37,774 nucleotides of DNA from a virus, in the IMG/VR virus record IMGVR_UViG_3300007734_000655, positions 1 to 37,774 of that record, one strand, 5' to 3'. Shown piece after piece: positions 21,763-30,619 of this stretch. Each line of letters opens with the position of its first letter. Within the stretch, counting starts at the first letter, position 1. Under the pieces are notes generated by a model that saw only the letters and a list, made by a program, of their open reading frames with translations, ran no database searches and was not told the origin of the DNA. A program made the position numbers and the translations under genes.

Positions 21763-22533
21763 TTAAAACTTACGCGCCTGCAACGCTTTCATTTGTCGCG
21801 CTCTGTCGGCCTCAATCCACTGGCTGGTCGTCATGGTCTTGGTAGACCTTGGATCAGTCGTGTCATAAGACCCAGAACCCACCCCACGGGCGGTGACTGG
21901 TGAAATCGGTTCAGGCGCACCAGAAGTGCGCTTTTGAACGGGGTTATCGGCTAACTTAGCCTCAAGTCGTCCAAGTTCTTTGGCCTGCAAAATAGGCGAT
22001 AACCGAGAAATACGATCTGCCTCTTTCGGATTAGAGCCAAGGTGATAAACCAAGTCAGGCCCAATGTCCGACGATTGAATCGTCTGTGCCATCACGGTCG
22101 TAATTTTGAGGCTGGGGTTGTAAGCAACTTGTTCAAAGTCGCTGTACTTAGACCTAGCCGTTTCTTCACGCTCATGATAGTTGTCAAGAATCTCAGCTTG
22201 CTGTTTCTGGAGTTCCCGCTGCTCGATTAGTTTGTAAGCCTTGGCCTCTGCGTAAGCATCGACCGACTCAAACTGATCTTGCGGAGGTAAGTCCACTGCC
22301 ACTGCTGGCGCAGGCTGTCGCTCTCGTTCCCACTTTCGCTGCTCTCTTGCGAGATTTCTTTCGTACAACGCTCGTTGTTTTTGCGTATGAAAATTAAATT
22401 CTTCTTCCGTATAAACACGGGGCGTTTTTTCAGAGTTTTCCTCTGCCGGCGTTTCAATTACACGTTCTGGGCTAACCGCCGTGGCTTCCAGTTCCGGCGC
22501 GGTGACTTCCGCTGATTGCTCTTCATCTGACAT
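21763..22533 (-). CDS. Scaffolding protein
   Basis: This 256-residue, very acidic then basic helical protein lies directly upstream of coat, as scaffold does in P22 (303 residues). The N-terminus is Glu-rich (MSDEEQSAEVTAPELEATA), the middle is coiled coil (TQKQRALYERNLAREQRKWE), and the basic C-terminus (IEADRARQMKALQARKF) would bind coat. The ATG at 22533 has AGGA six bases upstream; the longer frame to 22572 has no RBS. Assignment rests on position and composition. Confidence 0.75.
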   Translation of the reverse strand: MSDEEQSAEVTAPELEATAVSPERVIETPAEENSEKTPRVYTEEEFNFHTQKQRALYERNLAREQRKWERERQPAPAVAVDLPPQDQFESVDAYAEAKAYKLIEQRELQKQQAEILDNYHEREETARSKYSDFEQVAYNPSLKITTVMAQTIQSSDIGPDLVYHLGSNPKEADRISRLSPILQAKELGRLEAKLADNPVQKRTSGAPEPISPVTARGVGSGSYDTTDPRSTKTMTTSQWIEADRARQMKALQARKF

Positions 22534-22575
22534 TTTGATTCCTGAGAATCCCTGGTCATTGGGCCAGTACAAATA

Positions 22576-22917
22576 TTATAGACCTTCCCCCGGCGTTATG
22601 TAAATCGTCGTGGCAGAAGCCGCAGTTGCGGTGAAATACCAAGTTGGCGGGAAACTAAAGACTTCCACAGCGCCAGCCACTATGGGCATGGCATTGCCGG
22701 TTGTAGTGACTGCCGCAGCGTTAGTTCCGGCAATTGCGGCAGTTGCACCAGCCCCTAAAAACGCCGTTACTGAGCCAACATTGACAACCCGGTATTGATT
22801 ACGGGGTGGGGTGGAGGCTGTAAAGTTAGGCGGAATTTGTACAGCAGTAGGTGCGCTGGAGTTTGCGGTAATAGCCGCTGTAGCGCCATTTTGAAGGAAT
22901 GCAGTGGTATCAGTCAT
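22576..22917 (-). CDS. Small structural protein, beta-rich, 113 aa
   Basis: This Ala/Thr-rich protein contains QYRVVNVGSVTAFLGAGATA, GNAMPIVAGAVEVFSFPP and ends TIYITPGEGL, a pattern of small phage proteins with a jelly-roll-like fold. It is coded just upstream of scaffold. A structural or head-assembly role is likely, exact function unknown. Confidence 0.65.
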   Translation of the reverse strand: MTDTTAFLQNGATAAITANSSAPTAVQIPPNFTASTPPRNQYRVVNVGSVTAFLGAGATAAIAGTNAAAVTTTGNAMPIVAGAVEVFSFPPTWYFTATAASATTIYITPGEGL

Positions 22918-22926
22918 GTTTGTCTT

Positions 22927-23190
22927 TCAGGGTTGTTCAGCGGCTCTTGCCTCAACTTCATACGGATTCATTTTATAACCATAGCGCAACATCCAATAGC
23001 TGTACTTGATCAGGTACAGCAGCTTTCCATCTTGCCGCATCTGTTCTAGGTGCGTCATCTCATGCCGTATCAAGGCGTTGTTCAACTCATAGCCCGGAGC
23101 CATGTAGATGACGTTCCAAAAGCTAGTCCAGCCTTGGAAACCACAGGCTTTCATGTAGAGCAAGATTGGGCCAGAAGCAGTGCGGATCAT
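22927..23190 (-). CDS. Small HExxH zinc metallopeptidase-like protein
   Basis: This 87-residue protein carries ALIRHEMTHLEQM with the zinc motif HEMTH (about residues 43-47), then GYKMNPYEVEARAAEQ, whose Glu could be the third ligand. The preceding segment is hydrophobic (WTSFWNVIYMAPGYELN). Small proteins of this sort occur in phage and bacterial genomes, function uncertain. Its place between tailspike and structural genes suggests virion maturation or envelope processing. No SD is evident before the ATG. Confidence 0.6.
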   Translation of the reverse strand: MIRTASGPILLYMKACGFQGWTSFWNVIYMAPGYELNNALIRHEMTHLEQMRQDGKLLYLIKYSYWMLRYGYKMNPYEVEARAAEQP

Positions 23191-23193
23191 GAT

Positions 23194-24483
23194 TTAAAGA
23201 TTAGCCATTGCAACCCAAGTGCCTGGTGTTCCAGCCACCGTACACATCCAACCAATAGGTTGACCAACTGTTGCGGATAAGTTGTAGCAGATATCACCTT
23301 GAATCCAAGCTACAAGTTGAGTTCCTGTTCTGGCAGAAGGTATATCGTTGCCCCAATGCAATTTTGAGTTGCTGACTTGGACATAATGGCTGCTTGGGTG
23401 AACTGATGATCCAGATGCACCAGATAACCCTAAACCAAACGAGAATTTAGTTGCGTTTGCGTCCAACGATCCACCGTTAATTACACTGACGCTGTTTCGG
23501 TAATAATTTACAGATTGCAATGTTCCATCACCAACATAAACAAGCCATGAAGGTGCGTAATAATTTTCTTGCTTTGGGCCAAATCCAGTAAGAAGAGATT
23601 TATATTGCCAAATTTGTGTTGGTGTATTGCTTGTTTTTTCAACATATGGATTGCCAAATGCTGAAGTTATGTGGCCTTGAAAGTTGTTGCCAATAAAATA
23701 ATTATTGGTGTTGCCTTCCATATCGGTTTCAAACACACCGCCATATGAATTATCGGCAACATAGATACCGTACTCAAACTGCTCAAGCGTGCCGCCATAC
23801 ATACAAGTGCCAATACCATTGGTAAGCGCACTCATGTAAATGCCGTAAGTACCAACACGGGGGATTCCTGCCGACAAAATTCCAGCAGCCCAAAAGTTGT
23901 AAATTGAAACCGTTGTCCAAGTAGCGGTATTAATGTTTGCGCCATCCATTAAAATGCCATATTTGAACTGAAGTGCGTAACTATTGGAAATAGTGATTCC
24001 ACCAGAAAAACCAACGCCATCGTACAGGTAAATGCCAGCGCCAAGAGTTGTTGCGCCAATAGCAGTAGCATCAAGATACACTGCATCAATGGAGCAGTTT
24101 CGAGAGTTGTTGCCTGCTTGAATAGCGTTAGAACCTATTTGGTAAGTATAGATACTAAGTGCAGCAATTCGACCACCCCAAGTGCTTGCAATAATACAAC
24201 TGCCACCATGTTGGCATTGAAGTTTAGTTCCATCTTTTCCATCACCAATCAACCAGTTATTGCCTGAGATTGTCAACGTAGCTTCTAGTCGATAAGTACC
24301 TGCTGGCAACCGCAAAACTTTTTTAGCCGCAGTTGCATCAGTAATAGCTGCTTGAACAGCAGTTGCAACATTAAGACTTGCAGTGTTGCTTGTTACATCC
24401 GCAATCTGAGCAGGCGTCATGTAATCAAATGCGTTGATTACCTCGCCTTGAATCATTGAATAGGAAACTTTTGTAAGTGACAT
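23194..24483 (-). CDS. Tailspike with pectate-lyase-like beta-helix
   Basis: This 429-residue protein has an N-terminal region with AVQAAITDATAAKKVLRLPA and GTYRLEATLTISGNNWLIGD, the typical start of a Pectate_lyase_3 beta-helix. Repeated short strands follow (GAGIYLYDGVGFSGGITISN, FKYGILMDG). It probably recognises, and may cleave, a surface polysaccharide. The DNA is richer in A+T than its neighbours, as expected of an exchangeable receptor-binding gene. SD GGAAATTAACT. Confidence 0.8.
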   Translation of the reverse strand: MSLTKVSYSMIQGEVINAFDYMTPAQIADVTSNTASLNVATAVQAAITDATAAKKVLRLPAGTYRLEATLTISGNNWLIGDGKDGTKLQCQHGGSCIIASTWGGRIAALSIYTYQIGSNAIQAGNNSRNCSIDAVYLDATAIGATTLGAGIYLYDGVGFSGGITISNSYALQFKYGILMDGANINTATWTTVSIYNFWAAGILSAGIPRVGTYGIYMSALTNGIGTCMYGGTLEQFEYGIYVADNSYGGVFETDMEGNTNNYFIGNNFQGHITSAFGNPYVEKTSNTPTQIWQYKSLLTGFGPKQENYYAPSWLVYVGDGTLQSVNYYRNSVSVINGGSLDANATKFSFGLGLSGASGSSVHPSSHYVQVSNSKLHWGNDIPSARTGTQLVAWIQGDICYNLSATVGQPIGWMCTVAGTPGTWVAMANL

Positions 24484-24529
24484 AGTTAATTTCCTACTTA
24501 GATTCTAATACTGTTAATCTTGCGGTTAA

Positions 24530-25183
24530 TCATGGTTTGATTTCAAGTTGTGCGACACGGGCGCGGAGGGATTGGAGTTCTGCAATCAGGTTGGCAATGA
24601 TTTCGGCGCTGGAATAATCCATGCCTTGCATCTCTTCGCCGTCTTTAGTGCCTGTTGCCACCGTGGTGCGGCTGGCCTCTTGGACTTCATGGGCAATCAG
24701 GCCAACAAAGGTAGCGCCGTCCGCTTTCCATGTGCCTTCAACGGGCTTTAAGGAGTCGATGTATGCGCCACTGGTGGTGATAGGGCCAGTGATGTTTTTT
24801 AGGCGGTAGTCAGACGATGTATTGTAAGCAGTCGTTGATGTTGTTGATTCTATAGAGCCAATGCGTGATGTGTTTGTCCCAGTAAAGAAATCAATCTGAC
24901 GCATTGTTCCAGAACCATTGGTATTAATGCAACTAAGCGATGTTTGAGTTGCCGATCCATCATTACTAACAATTACCCTGCCGCCAAATGATGCGCTTGT
25001 AGTCCCCACCAACAAACTTGTCCCATCAAAATTTAGCACAGACCCAGAGGCAAGGGTTGTTGATCCTGATGCGTACACTACTCCGTTAACGGTGTAGCTA
25101 GTAAGACCTGTGCCACCATTTGCTACTGGAAGAGTGCCTGTAATCCTGCTGGCACTAATAACTGAATTTGCTACTTTTAACAT
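24530..25183 (-). CDS. Tail fibre with C-terminal S74 chaperone domain
   Basis: This 217-residue protein contains fibre-type beta repeats (GTLPVANGGTGLTSYTVNG) and an intramolecular chaperone (peptidase S74): SSDYRLKN near residues 122-129, GLIAHEVQEASRT, then a coiled coil AEIIANLIAELQSLRARVAQ. The S74 domain helps trimer folding and can cut itself off before the Ser of SDYRLK. It is short for a fibre, so it probably attaches to another tail protein. Confidence 0.8.
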   Translation of the reverse strand: MLKVANSVISASRITGTLPVANGGTGLTSYTVNGVVYASGSTTLASGSVLNFDGTSLLVGTTSASFGGRVIVSNDGSATQTSLSCINTNGSGTMRQIDFFTGTNTSRIGSIESTTSTTAYNTSSDYRLKNITGPITTSGAYIDSLKPVEGTWKADGATFVGLIAHEVQEASRTTVATGTKDGEEMQGMDYSSAEIIANLIAELQSLRARVAQLEIKP

Positions 25184-25191
25184 GGCGTTTC

Positions 25192-25650
25192 CTAGTTGTA
25201 AACAACTTCAATAATGGATGTGTAGGGCGGTGCTTGGCTAAACGTTACCGTGCCGCTGGTTACCGTGTAGGTATTGCGGTTCTGGTACACGCCGTTGATG
25301 TAAATGGCGGTGAAACCATTGACTACTGAGAAAGCAGTTGTTGTTCCGTTACCCGTTGCATTAGAGGCAAAGGTGCTGCCGTTGATGTTGTCTACTGTCC
25401 AGATTAGCACGTTCGTGCTGTCGTACAGAGCAAACTTATATATAGCCCCACTGAGCCATACATTGGCCTCGCCACGGCTGTCCAGAATAACGGGGTTAGT
25501 GTTGGCAGTGTTTCCCGTGCTGTCAGTGTAGGACGCCAATGGCGTAGTCGTACCAGCAGCATAGGTGTACAGTTTGCCACCTACCAACGGTGCGCCGTTA
25601 GCATCAAAAAATTGCAGCTTGGGCGTTGGGGCTAAAGATGTGGTACTCAT
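25192..25650 (-). CDS. Tail fibre/spike N-terminal adaptor-like protein
   Basis: This 152-residue protein has LQFFDANGAPLVGGKLYTYA and TTPLASYTDSTGNTANTNPV followed by ILDSRGEANVWLSG, a domain often found at the N-terminus of phage tailspikes and fibres. Here it is a separate protein, with a C-terminal beta region (FSVVNGFTAIYINGVYQNRN). It may bridge virion and receptor-binding proteins. The start overlaps the DUF5856 stop (25647-25650). Confidence 0.75.
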   Translation of the reverse strand: MSTTSLAPTPKLQFFDANGAPLVGGKLYTYAAGTTTPLASYTDSTGNTANTNPVILDSRGEANVWLSGAIYKFALYDSTNVLIWTVDNINGSTFASNATGNGTTTAFSVVNGFTAIYINGVYQNRNTYTVTSGTVTFSQAPPYTSIIEVVYN

Positions 25651-26009
25651 GCTAAGAACCTCAACTTGTATAGGGTACGCAAATAAATTTCAACAATGTT
25701 GTCAATCAGTTGCTGGAGCGAAGTGTCAGTTTTGTCGCACACTTCATATCGTACTTTTTCAATTTCGTCCAATTGACCTTGAAGAAAATCAATGATGTTG
25801 GCCGTTTTTTTGTTGCTGCCCAACGTAATCTGGCCCATCAGGCCATACCTGCCTTGGTAAGTTTCAGCAAAGTCGTCAGCAGCACCAACAATACGCTCGT
25901 AAAAAATATTGAGCGCCGTGTGCTTGCTAAAGCTGCGGGTATTTAGGTGAACGCTGTGCGCTACATCCCGCGCTAGAAACAGCATCCCTACAAACTCGTT
26001 ACCTTTCAT
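25647..26009 (-). CDS. DUF5856-like helical protein, 120 aa
   Basis: The sequence MKGNEFVGMLFLARDVAHSV then HLNTRSFSKHTALNIFYE and AETYQGRYGLMGQI resembles a phage helical-bundle family (DUF5856). It overlaps both the portal stop (26006-26009) and the adaptor start, so it is tightly linked with them. The His/Glu-containing helices recall ferritin-like bundles, but metal binding is not shown. Confidence 0.65.
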   Translation of the reverse strand: MKGNEFVGMLFLARDVAHSVHLNTRSFSKHTALNIFYERIVGAADDFAETYQGRYGLMGQITLGSNKKTANIIDFLQGQLDEIEKVRYEVCDKTDTSLQQLIDNIVEIYLRTLYKLRFLA

Positions 26010-28201
26010 TGCGGCATTCCTTGTGGTTGTGGCTCCATGCCTTCTTGTGGCATCTCCATACCCGGCATATCAACATCTCGCCCAGGCATTTCGTTGATTA
26101 AGTCGCCGCTGGTAATCATGCCGTGGATTGTACCTAGTACCACCTCTTGCACCTGATCTGGCGTCATAGCTGCTGACATGGCGGTCATACGCTTGGTTTC
26201 AGCATCATACGCCTTGACCTCAGAATCAAACTGCTTAATTTGCAGGTCTTGCGCTTCCATCGACTGCTGAACGTTCTTGAGCATTTGGTGCATCTGCTCC
26301 ATTTCGTGCCCCATTGCCTGCATCTGCATATTGGCAGCTTGTAGGGCTGGGTCGTTCTCATCACCCATCAGTTTGGGGTCAATGGTCTTAGCCAACCGTT
26401 TAGCCAACTCGTCAGCACCAGGCCAGTCCATGTTCTTGACGAACAGGTCGCCAGCCACAGCCCACAGTTGCGGGTTGCCTTGAAGCAGGTTTGCCATCTC
26501 TTCCCGAGTCTCCACCCGCTTGGTGCTGTAACTTGGGCCGGTGGTCACCACCACATCGTATTTGCCGACATTGGGGTTGTAAATCTTGGCAATCTCAATG
26601 CCCTGCTGGTCAACAATCTTCTTGACCGGCTCGGGCTGCGACGGGTCAATCCGTGCCATGTTTGTCTCACCGTCTTCGCCAATAATTCGCGCAACCCGCT
26701 GGGTGTCGTAGATTTTTGGAATTAAGTCCACCAGTTGCCGGGTCACGTACCGAATGGCACGGGCCAGGTTATCAACATAGTGATAGGTTCCAACGTCACC
26801 CTCGCGCTGACGGGCTAGGATAGCCTTGCCGCTGCGTTCGTTGCCGCCCATGCCCAGACTAGCGTTGTACTGCCCAGTTGCAGCTTTAATGTCTTCAGAT
26901 GCCCCTGATTTAGCCTGTAGGAGGCCGCTGGAGGCCATTGGGGGCTGGGCACGTTGAGGTAGTGGCAGAGCAGCACCAGCGCCGTCTGTAACGTCTGGGT
27001 TGACCTCCAGATACGGCCAGTTGGTCGTATTGGCAGTCTTCCACTGAGTCTCGTAACCTTCAAACTGCCCACCGTAGCCAATGAACGGAGCCTTGGGCGC
27101 TAGGGCCAGCATCTCTGCTTCTTGGCTTACCCAGTAGTTGTACATCCGCTGAGCGTCTTTTGCGTTCCGCACCAGACCGGAAACATAGATCTGCCCGTCA
27201 ACTTCAAACTCGTTGCCTACCACGCGCACAATGGGGATGTACTTACCCGCCCAATCGCGCTTCTTTAGCGCTTCGTAGCCGTTGGTCTTGACCCAGCAAA
27301 CTTTCTCCCGCTGCACAACCCGGTTCTTCAACGGTTTGCCGTAGAGCGCCTTCAATTGCTTGTCATCAGGCGTGTTATTGAACGCCGTGATGTTGTTGGG
27401 GTACAAATTCAGGGTTTCTGCCTTGTACTCTACGTAGAAATACTCAGCAATCCGCACTGTCTCGTCGCGCAGCCACTGCGTTAGGTCTTGGTCGCCAATC
27501 CCAAGGGACTGCAAGCTGCTAATCGGCGCAGCGTCCGGGTACAGGCGTTCGTACTCGTCCTTTGGCACATCCTCCGTGACAAAGCACCACCGCGCATCTG
27601 CACCGCATGGATCTTGGATAGCGGGATCCATAAACACCGAGAACGAATTCCGAACCCGGCCAATCTTTAGATCCTGGTCAAAGCTGTTTTCGTCGCAATA
27701 CTCAGTCAGTACCCGAATGTAGCCTTCGCCGTAAGTCACCTGGTTCTCGCAGGCGGTGTCGTAGGCCGTGTCAGCGTCACTGATGTATTCAATGTGCCGC
27801 ACGATGCCGTTAAAAATCTCAGCCATCTCCGTGTTGGCAATCTCATCCGCAGGGATGACCTTACCGCTGGGGCGGTTGTGGCGCTGGTCGTTGGTGACTT
27901 GGCGAACGTGCTGCGGCAGCTTGTTAATAGTCAGGCAGGGACGGGCGTTGATGGTCTGCCCCTGCACCGCCCCGCGAGTCGCCAATACGTCAGCAGGCCA
28001 TTGCCACTGATTGTCTGGGCTACCCGCCATAAACCGCAAGTCATCCAGTTCGTTGCTGCGCGAGTCGCTGTAGGCATTCACCGCCATAGTCAGGCGTGAG
28101 CGCATTGTCGCCAGCATATCGCGCTGGTCGTCCTTCTCACCCGGCCCACCGCCGACGTTGGCAACCTGACCGACCTTGTTGATACCCGTGTAATCAGCCA
28201 T
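26006..28201 (-). CDS. Portal protein, P22 gp1-like
   Basis: This 731-residue protein is close to P22 portal (725). Recognisable features are TACENQVTYGEGYIRVLTEY, a long crown/wing region, and an extended C-terminal helix (about 600-690: MQMQAMGHEMEQMHQMLKNV) that would form the barrel. It ends in a Met/Pro/Gln-rich tail. I use ATG 28201 (MADYTGINKVGQ), which overlaps the TerL stop as TAATG; an in-frame upstream codon at 28216 lies within TerL. The portal is the DNA entry and exit ring. Confidence 0.9.
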   Translation of the reverse strand: MADYTGINKVGQVANVGGGPGEKDDQRDMLATMRSRLTMAVNAYSDSRSNELDDLRFMAGSPDNQWQWPADVLATRGAVQGQTINARPCLTINKLPQHVRQVTNDQRHNRPSGKVIPADEIANTEMAEIFNGIVRHIEYISDADTAYDTACENQVTYGEGYIRVLTEYCDENSFDQDLKIGRVRNSFSVFMDPAIQDPCGADARWCFVTEDVPKDEYERLYPDAAPISSLQSLGIGDQDLTQWLRDETVRIAEYFYVEYKAETLNLYPNNITAFNNTPDDKQLKALYGKPLKNRVVQREKVCWVKTNGYEALKKRDWAGKYIPIVRVVGNEFEVDGQIYVSGLVRNAKDAQRMYNYWVSQEAEMLALAPKAPFIGYGGQFEGYETQWKTANTTNWPYLEVNPDVTDGAGAALPLPQRAQPPMASSGLLQAKSGASEDIKAATGQYNASLGMGGNERSGKAILARQREGDVGTYHYVDNLARAIRYVTRQLVDLIPKIYDTQRVARIIGEDGETNMARIDPSQPEPVKKIVDQQGIEIAKIYNPNVGKYDVVVTTGPSYSTKRVETREEMANLLQGNPQLWAVAGDLFVKNMDWPGADELAKRLAKTIDPKLMGDENDPALQAANMQMQAMGHEMEQMHQMLKNVQQSMEAQDLQIKQFDSEVKAYDAETKRMTAMSAAMTPDQVQEVVLGTIHGMITSGDLINEMPGRDVDMPGMEMPQEGMEPQPQGMPQ

Positions 28202-29724
28202 TACGATCCCATCCATCCAGTAGATACCGCCGAATAGTCAGAGTACCGCCGAACTGACGGCTCCTTGTACTCCCGATGCGCCACAGGGAAAGCAAACGTC
28301 ACGCATATCGCATCTGCGGCATCTGGACTGGCTAAACCCCGTGCTTTCATTTCTTTCTTGCTCTCCAAGAAGATCGTACCCCGTGAATCAGGCTTCATCA
28401 AGGGCGAAATTAGGTCTGTCTTCAAAAACCTATCGTGCGGAATACTAGCAGATTTCAACCACGCTTTCATATCCCCCCACATCTGCGCCCTCATATTTCC
28501 ATACATTATCGGGTTTTTTGCCTTGTTTCCAAAGTTCACCCCCTTGATCTTGTACCGCTGCTCCTTCAACCTATCCACAATCCCCGCCCCCAGCCCACCC
28601 TCATCAATCACCACCATTGTTGGTTTGTACTCCTCCATCGCCTCAATGATGTGCCCCACCACCGTCATCGTGTCATCGCCCCGGTACTTCTTAATAGCCA
28701 CAATATCCCGCCCCTGCCGCACCGCAATCACAGTTGCATCCGCCCCAAACCGCGCAGGATCCACACCAATGATGATGGGGGCACTTGCATCCTTGTACTT
28801 TGGCCTCTTCATGGCCTCATCAACCACATCACTCGGTATAAACTGGTCATCACCCGCCCGTGGGAACTCACCGTACACCTCAACGTGCGCCTGGGCGCTG
28901 TCCGGCCCGTACTCCGCAATAATCCGCTCATAAACCGCCTTGTCCGTCCCCTCCACCGTCCGCGCATCCACCACCTTAGTCACCCAAAAGTCCCTTTTTG
29001 AGTTAAAGCACTCATAAAAGTACCCCGTATTGCGCCGTGGGTTAGAAAACGCCAACCAGAAACGATTCGGCGTGTTTTCCGTGAAGAATCCACCAGTGAC
29101 CGACCAGATCGAATCGTCAATACCTGACGCCTCATCAAAAATCACCAGCACACCATCAAAATTATGCACACCAGCATAAGCATCCGGGTTCTCTGCTGAC
29201 CATAACCTACCCTCCACGCCCCAGTACCGGGTGCCTTTCTTCAGGTCGCGCTCGACTAACTCTGTCAGCCACTTGGCTGGGGCTACTCTGGTGGCACTTA
29301 CCTCAAACCAGTGGCTGTTTAGCCCCATAGCCAACCATTTAGTTATCTCCGCCCAAGTAATTGACCGTAACTGGTTCTCGCTATTTGCCGAAATAATTGT
29401 CGTGCTACCAATCCTTGTGGACACCATCCATATAGTCAGCCAAGACACTAATGCCGACTTACCAATACCACGACCAGAAGATATTGCTTCTTGCATTACA
29501 GAGTAATTTACTTTGCCATTATTCTTAGCAATATGGTCAGTAATATCTTGCAATACTTCCCTTTGCCATTTTCTTGGGCCAGAGAAATGCTCCAGTGGAG
29601 TATTCTTAACTCCCCAAGGAAATACATACTTAACAAAAGCCAGTGGATTATCTTTTAATGCTGGACTCCATAGTATCGCCATTAACTCTTGCTCATCTTC
29701 TGGTTTGTATATAGTTGTTTGCAT
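28201..29724 (-). CDS. terL: Terminase large subunit
   Basis: This 507-residue protein has an ATPase domain with Walker A SGRGIGKS (83-90) and Walker B VLVIFDEAS (D197, E198). A nuclease domain follows with IIIGVDPARFGAD (D322), MVVIDEGGLGAG (D374) and SPDAADAICVTF (D468, D471). It packages DNA into proheads, cutting at headful; P22 gp2 is 499 residues. The coding DNA for the ATPase part (29250-29724) is clearly more A+T-rich than that for the nuclease part (28250-29230). Confidence 0.92.
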   Translation of the reverse strand: MQTTIYKPEDEQELMAILWSPALKDNPLAFVKYVFPWGVKNTPLEHFSGPRKWQREVLQDITDHIAKNNGKVNYSVMQEAISSGRGIGKSALVSWLTIWMVSTRIGSTTIISANSENQLRSITWAEITKWLAMGLNSHWFEVSATRVAPAKWLTELVERDLKKGTRYWGVEGRLWSAENPDAYAGVHNFDGVLVIFDEASGIDDSIWSVTGGFFTENTPNRFWLAFSNPRRNTGYFYECFNSKRDFWVTKVVDARTVEGTDKAVYERIIAEYGPDSAQAHVEVYGEFPRAGDDQFIPSDVVDEAMKRPKYKDASAPIIIGVDPARFGADATVIAVRQGRDIVAIKKYRGDDTMTVVGHIIEAMEEYKPTMVVIDEGGLGAGIVDRLKEQRYKIKGVNFGNKAKNPIMYGNMRAQMWGDMKAWLKSASIPHDRFLKTDLISPLMKPDSRGTIFLESKKEMKARGLASPDAADAICVTFAFPVAHREYKEPSVRRYSDYSAVSTGWMGS

Positions 29725-29732
29725 GGTGTATT

Positions 29733-29747
29733 AATGCCGCAGGCATT
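29733..29747. promoter_or_regulatory. Short hairpin upstream of TerL start
   Basis: AATGCC (29733-29738) and GGCATT (29742-29747) form a perfect 6-bp stem with a 3-base loop, nine bases before the TerL ATG on the minus strand. An A+T-rich tract follows at about 29751-29772. It could affect TerL translation or mark a packaging or processing site. Confidence 0.35.
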
Positions 29748-29823
29748 TGGTTATATATTAAAAAATAAAAATTGTGCGCGGAGGCTCCGTAGCCGTGACC
29801 TCGGCCAGCCGGCCCTCCCTCCC

Positions 29824-30300
29824 CTACCCGAGATTGTCCTCGCCTTGCACATCATGCACATTCGATGCACTCAGGCGCGGTGTAACGTCCACAACGTTTA
29901 CAAGCCTAGCCTGTGCAGCTTGGAGCGCTCCACTAATACTAATGCGTGTGTCACTGACTGACACGTCCAGCCTATCGCCGTAGACTTTCGGAGCTAGTTT
30001 AGAGGCTCTCCAACGCATCGAATCGAGCACAACCCGTGCAGCATGGCTATCCATCGTGCCAGCAGCTACAGCCTCCTCCACAGCCTCCATGCGGTCGAAT
30101 AGGGTATCGGCTTGGGCAGTCCGAGCGCGCGCGTACCTGGTGGCAAGAGCGGCATCGTCCCGCATCCACCGAATCACAGTCGTGTGATCTGGCATGCCAT
30201 CCATGCGACACACTTCCCGCATTGACTTGCCGGTTTCAATCTGCACCAGCAAAGCATCCACCATCGCATTTTTTGTTGCATCGTCATACGCCACATACAT
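29824..30300 (-). CDS. Terminase small subunit
   Basis: This 158-residue protein has a helix-turn-helix-like N-terminus (ALLVQIETGKSMREVCRMDG then DHTTVIRWMRDDAALATRYA) and the helical ARTAQADTLFDRMEAVEE with VVLDSMRWRASKLAPKVYGD, as in TerS proteins. It should recognise the packaging site and recruit TerL. P22 gp3 is 162 residues. It is the first gene of the leftward late operon, next to the palindrome cluster. AGGGG precedes the ATG by nine bases. Confidence 0.8.
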   Translation of the reverse strand: MYVAYDDATKNAMVDALLVQIETGKSMREVCRMDGMPDHTTVIRWMRDDAALATRYARARTAQADTLFDRMEAVEEAVAAGTMDSHAARVVLDSMRWRASKLAPKVYGDRLDVSVSDTRISISGALQAAQARLVNVVDVTPRLSASNVHDVQGEDNLG

Positions 30301-30619
30301 GTTAGTAACCCCTAACTTAATTTACTGACCACCTGGTCAGCAATGCACCATTTTATGCACAATGGTCTTACACAATTGCACATATCTTAAGATATATGTG
30401 CATGCAGTGTAAGGGTATACCCTTGTTTTGTCACAATCTTACACAATGCATTGTGCATACATTGTGTAAGAAATGTAAGGGTAAACACCTAGAAAATAGT
30501 GCGATAAAAGATGTTGCAGTAGCATTGACTGCGATAGAATCTGTTACATGGTGTAGCAATAGGGCTGCACCAAAGCCAGGGCTAATGGGCAATTATGCCA
30601 AATCAACCTAAGGACAATT
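30301..30619. promoter_or_regulatory. Non-coding control region with nested palindromes; origin or promoter candidate
   Basis: This gap between divergent TerS and clamp-like genes holds at least four dyads: CTGACCA/TGGTCAG (30325-30340), ATATCTTAAGATAT (30382-30395, extended to TGCA ends at 30377-30402), AAGGGTATACCCTT (30411-30424), and an 11-bp-arm repeat CTTACACAATG/CATTGTGTAAG (30438-30470) that itself contains CACAATGCATTGTG. A -10-like TAGAAT lies at 30535-30540 with TTGCAG 15 bases upstream. SD AAGGA precedes ATG 30620. No ORF was found here. Confidence 0.7.

Noticed and set aside
28265-28933. Plus-strand open frame of 222 codons opposite TerL
   Set aside because: TerL motifs are unambiguous on the minus strand; the C-rich strand lacks stop codons by composition.
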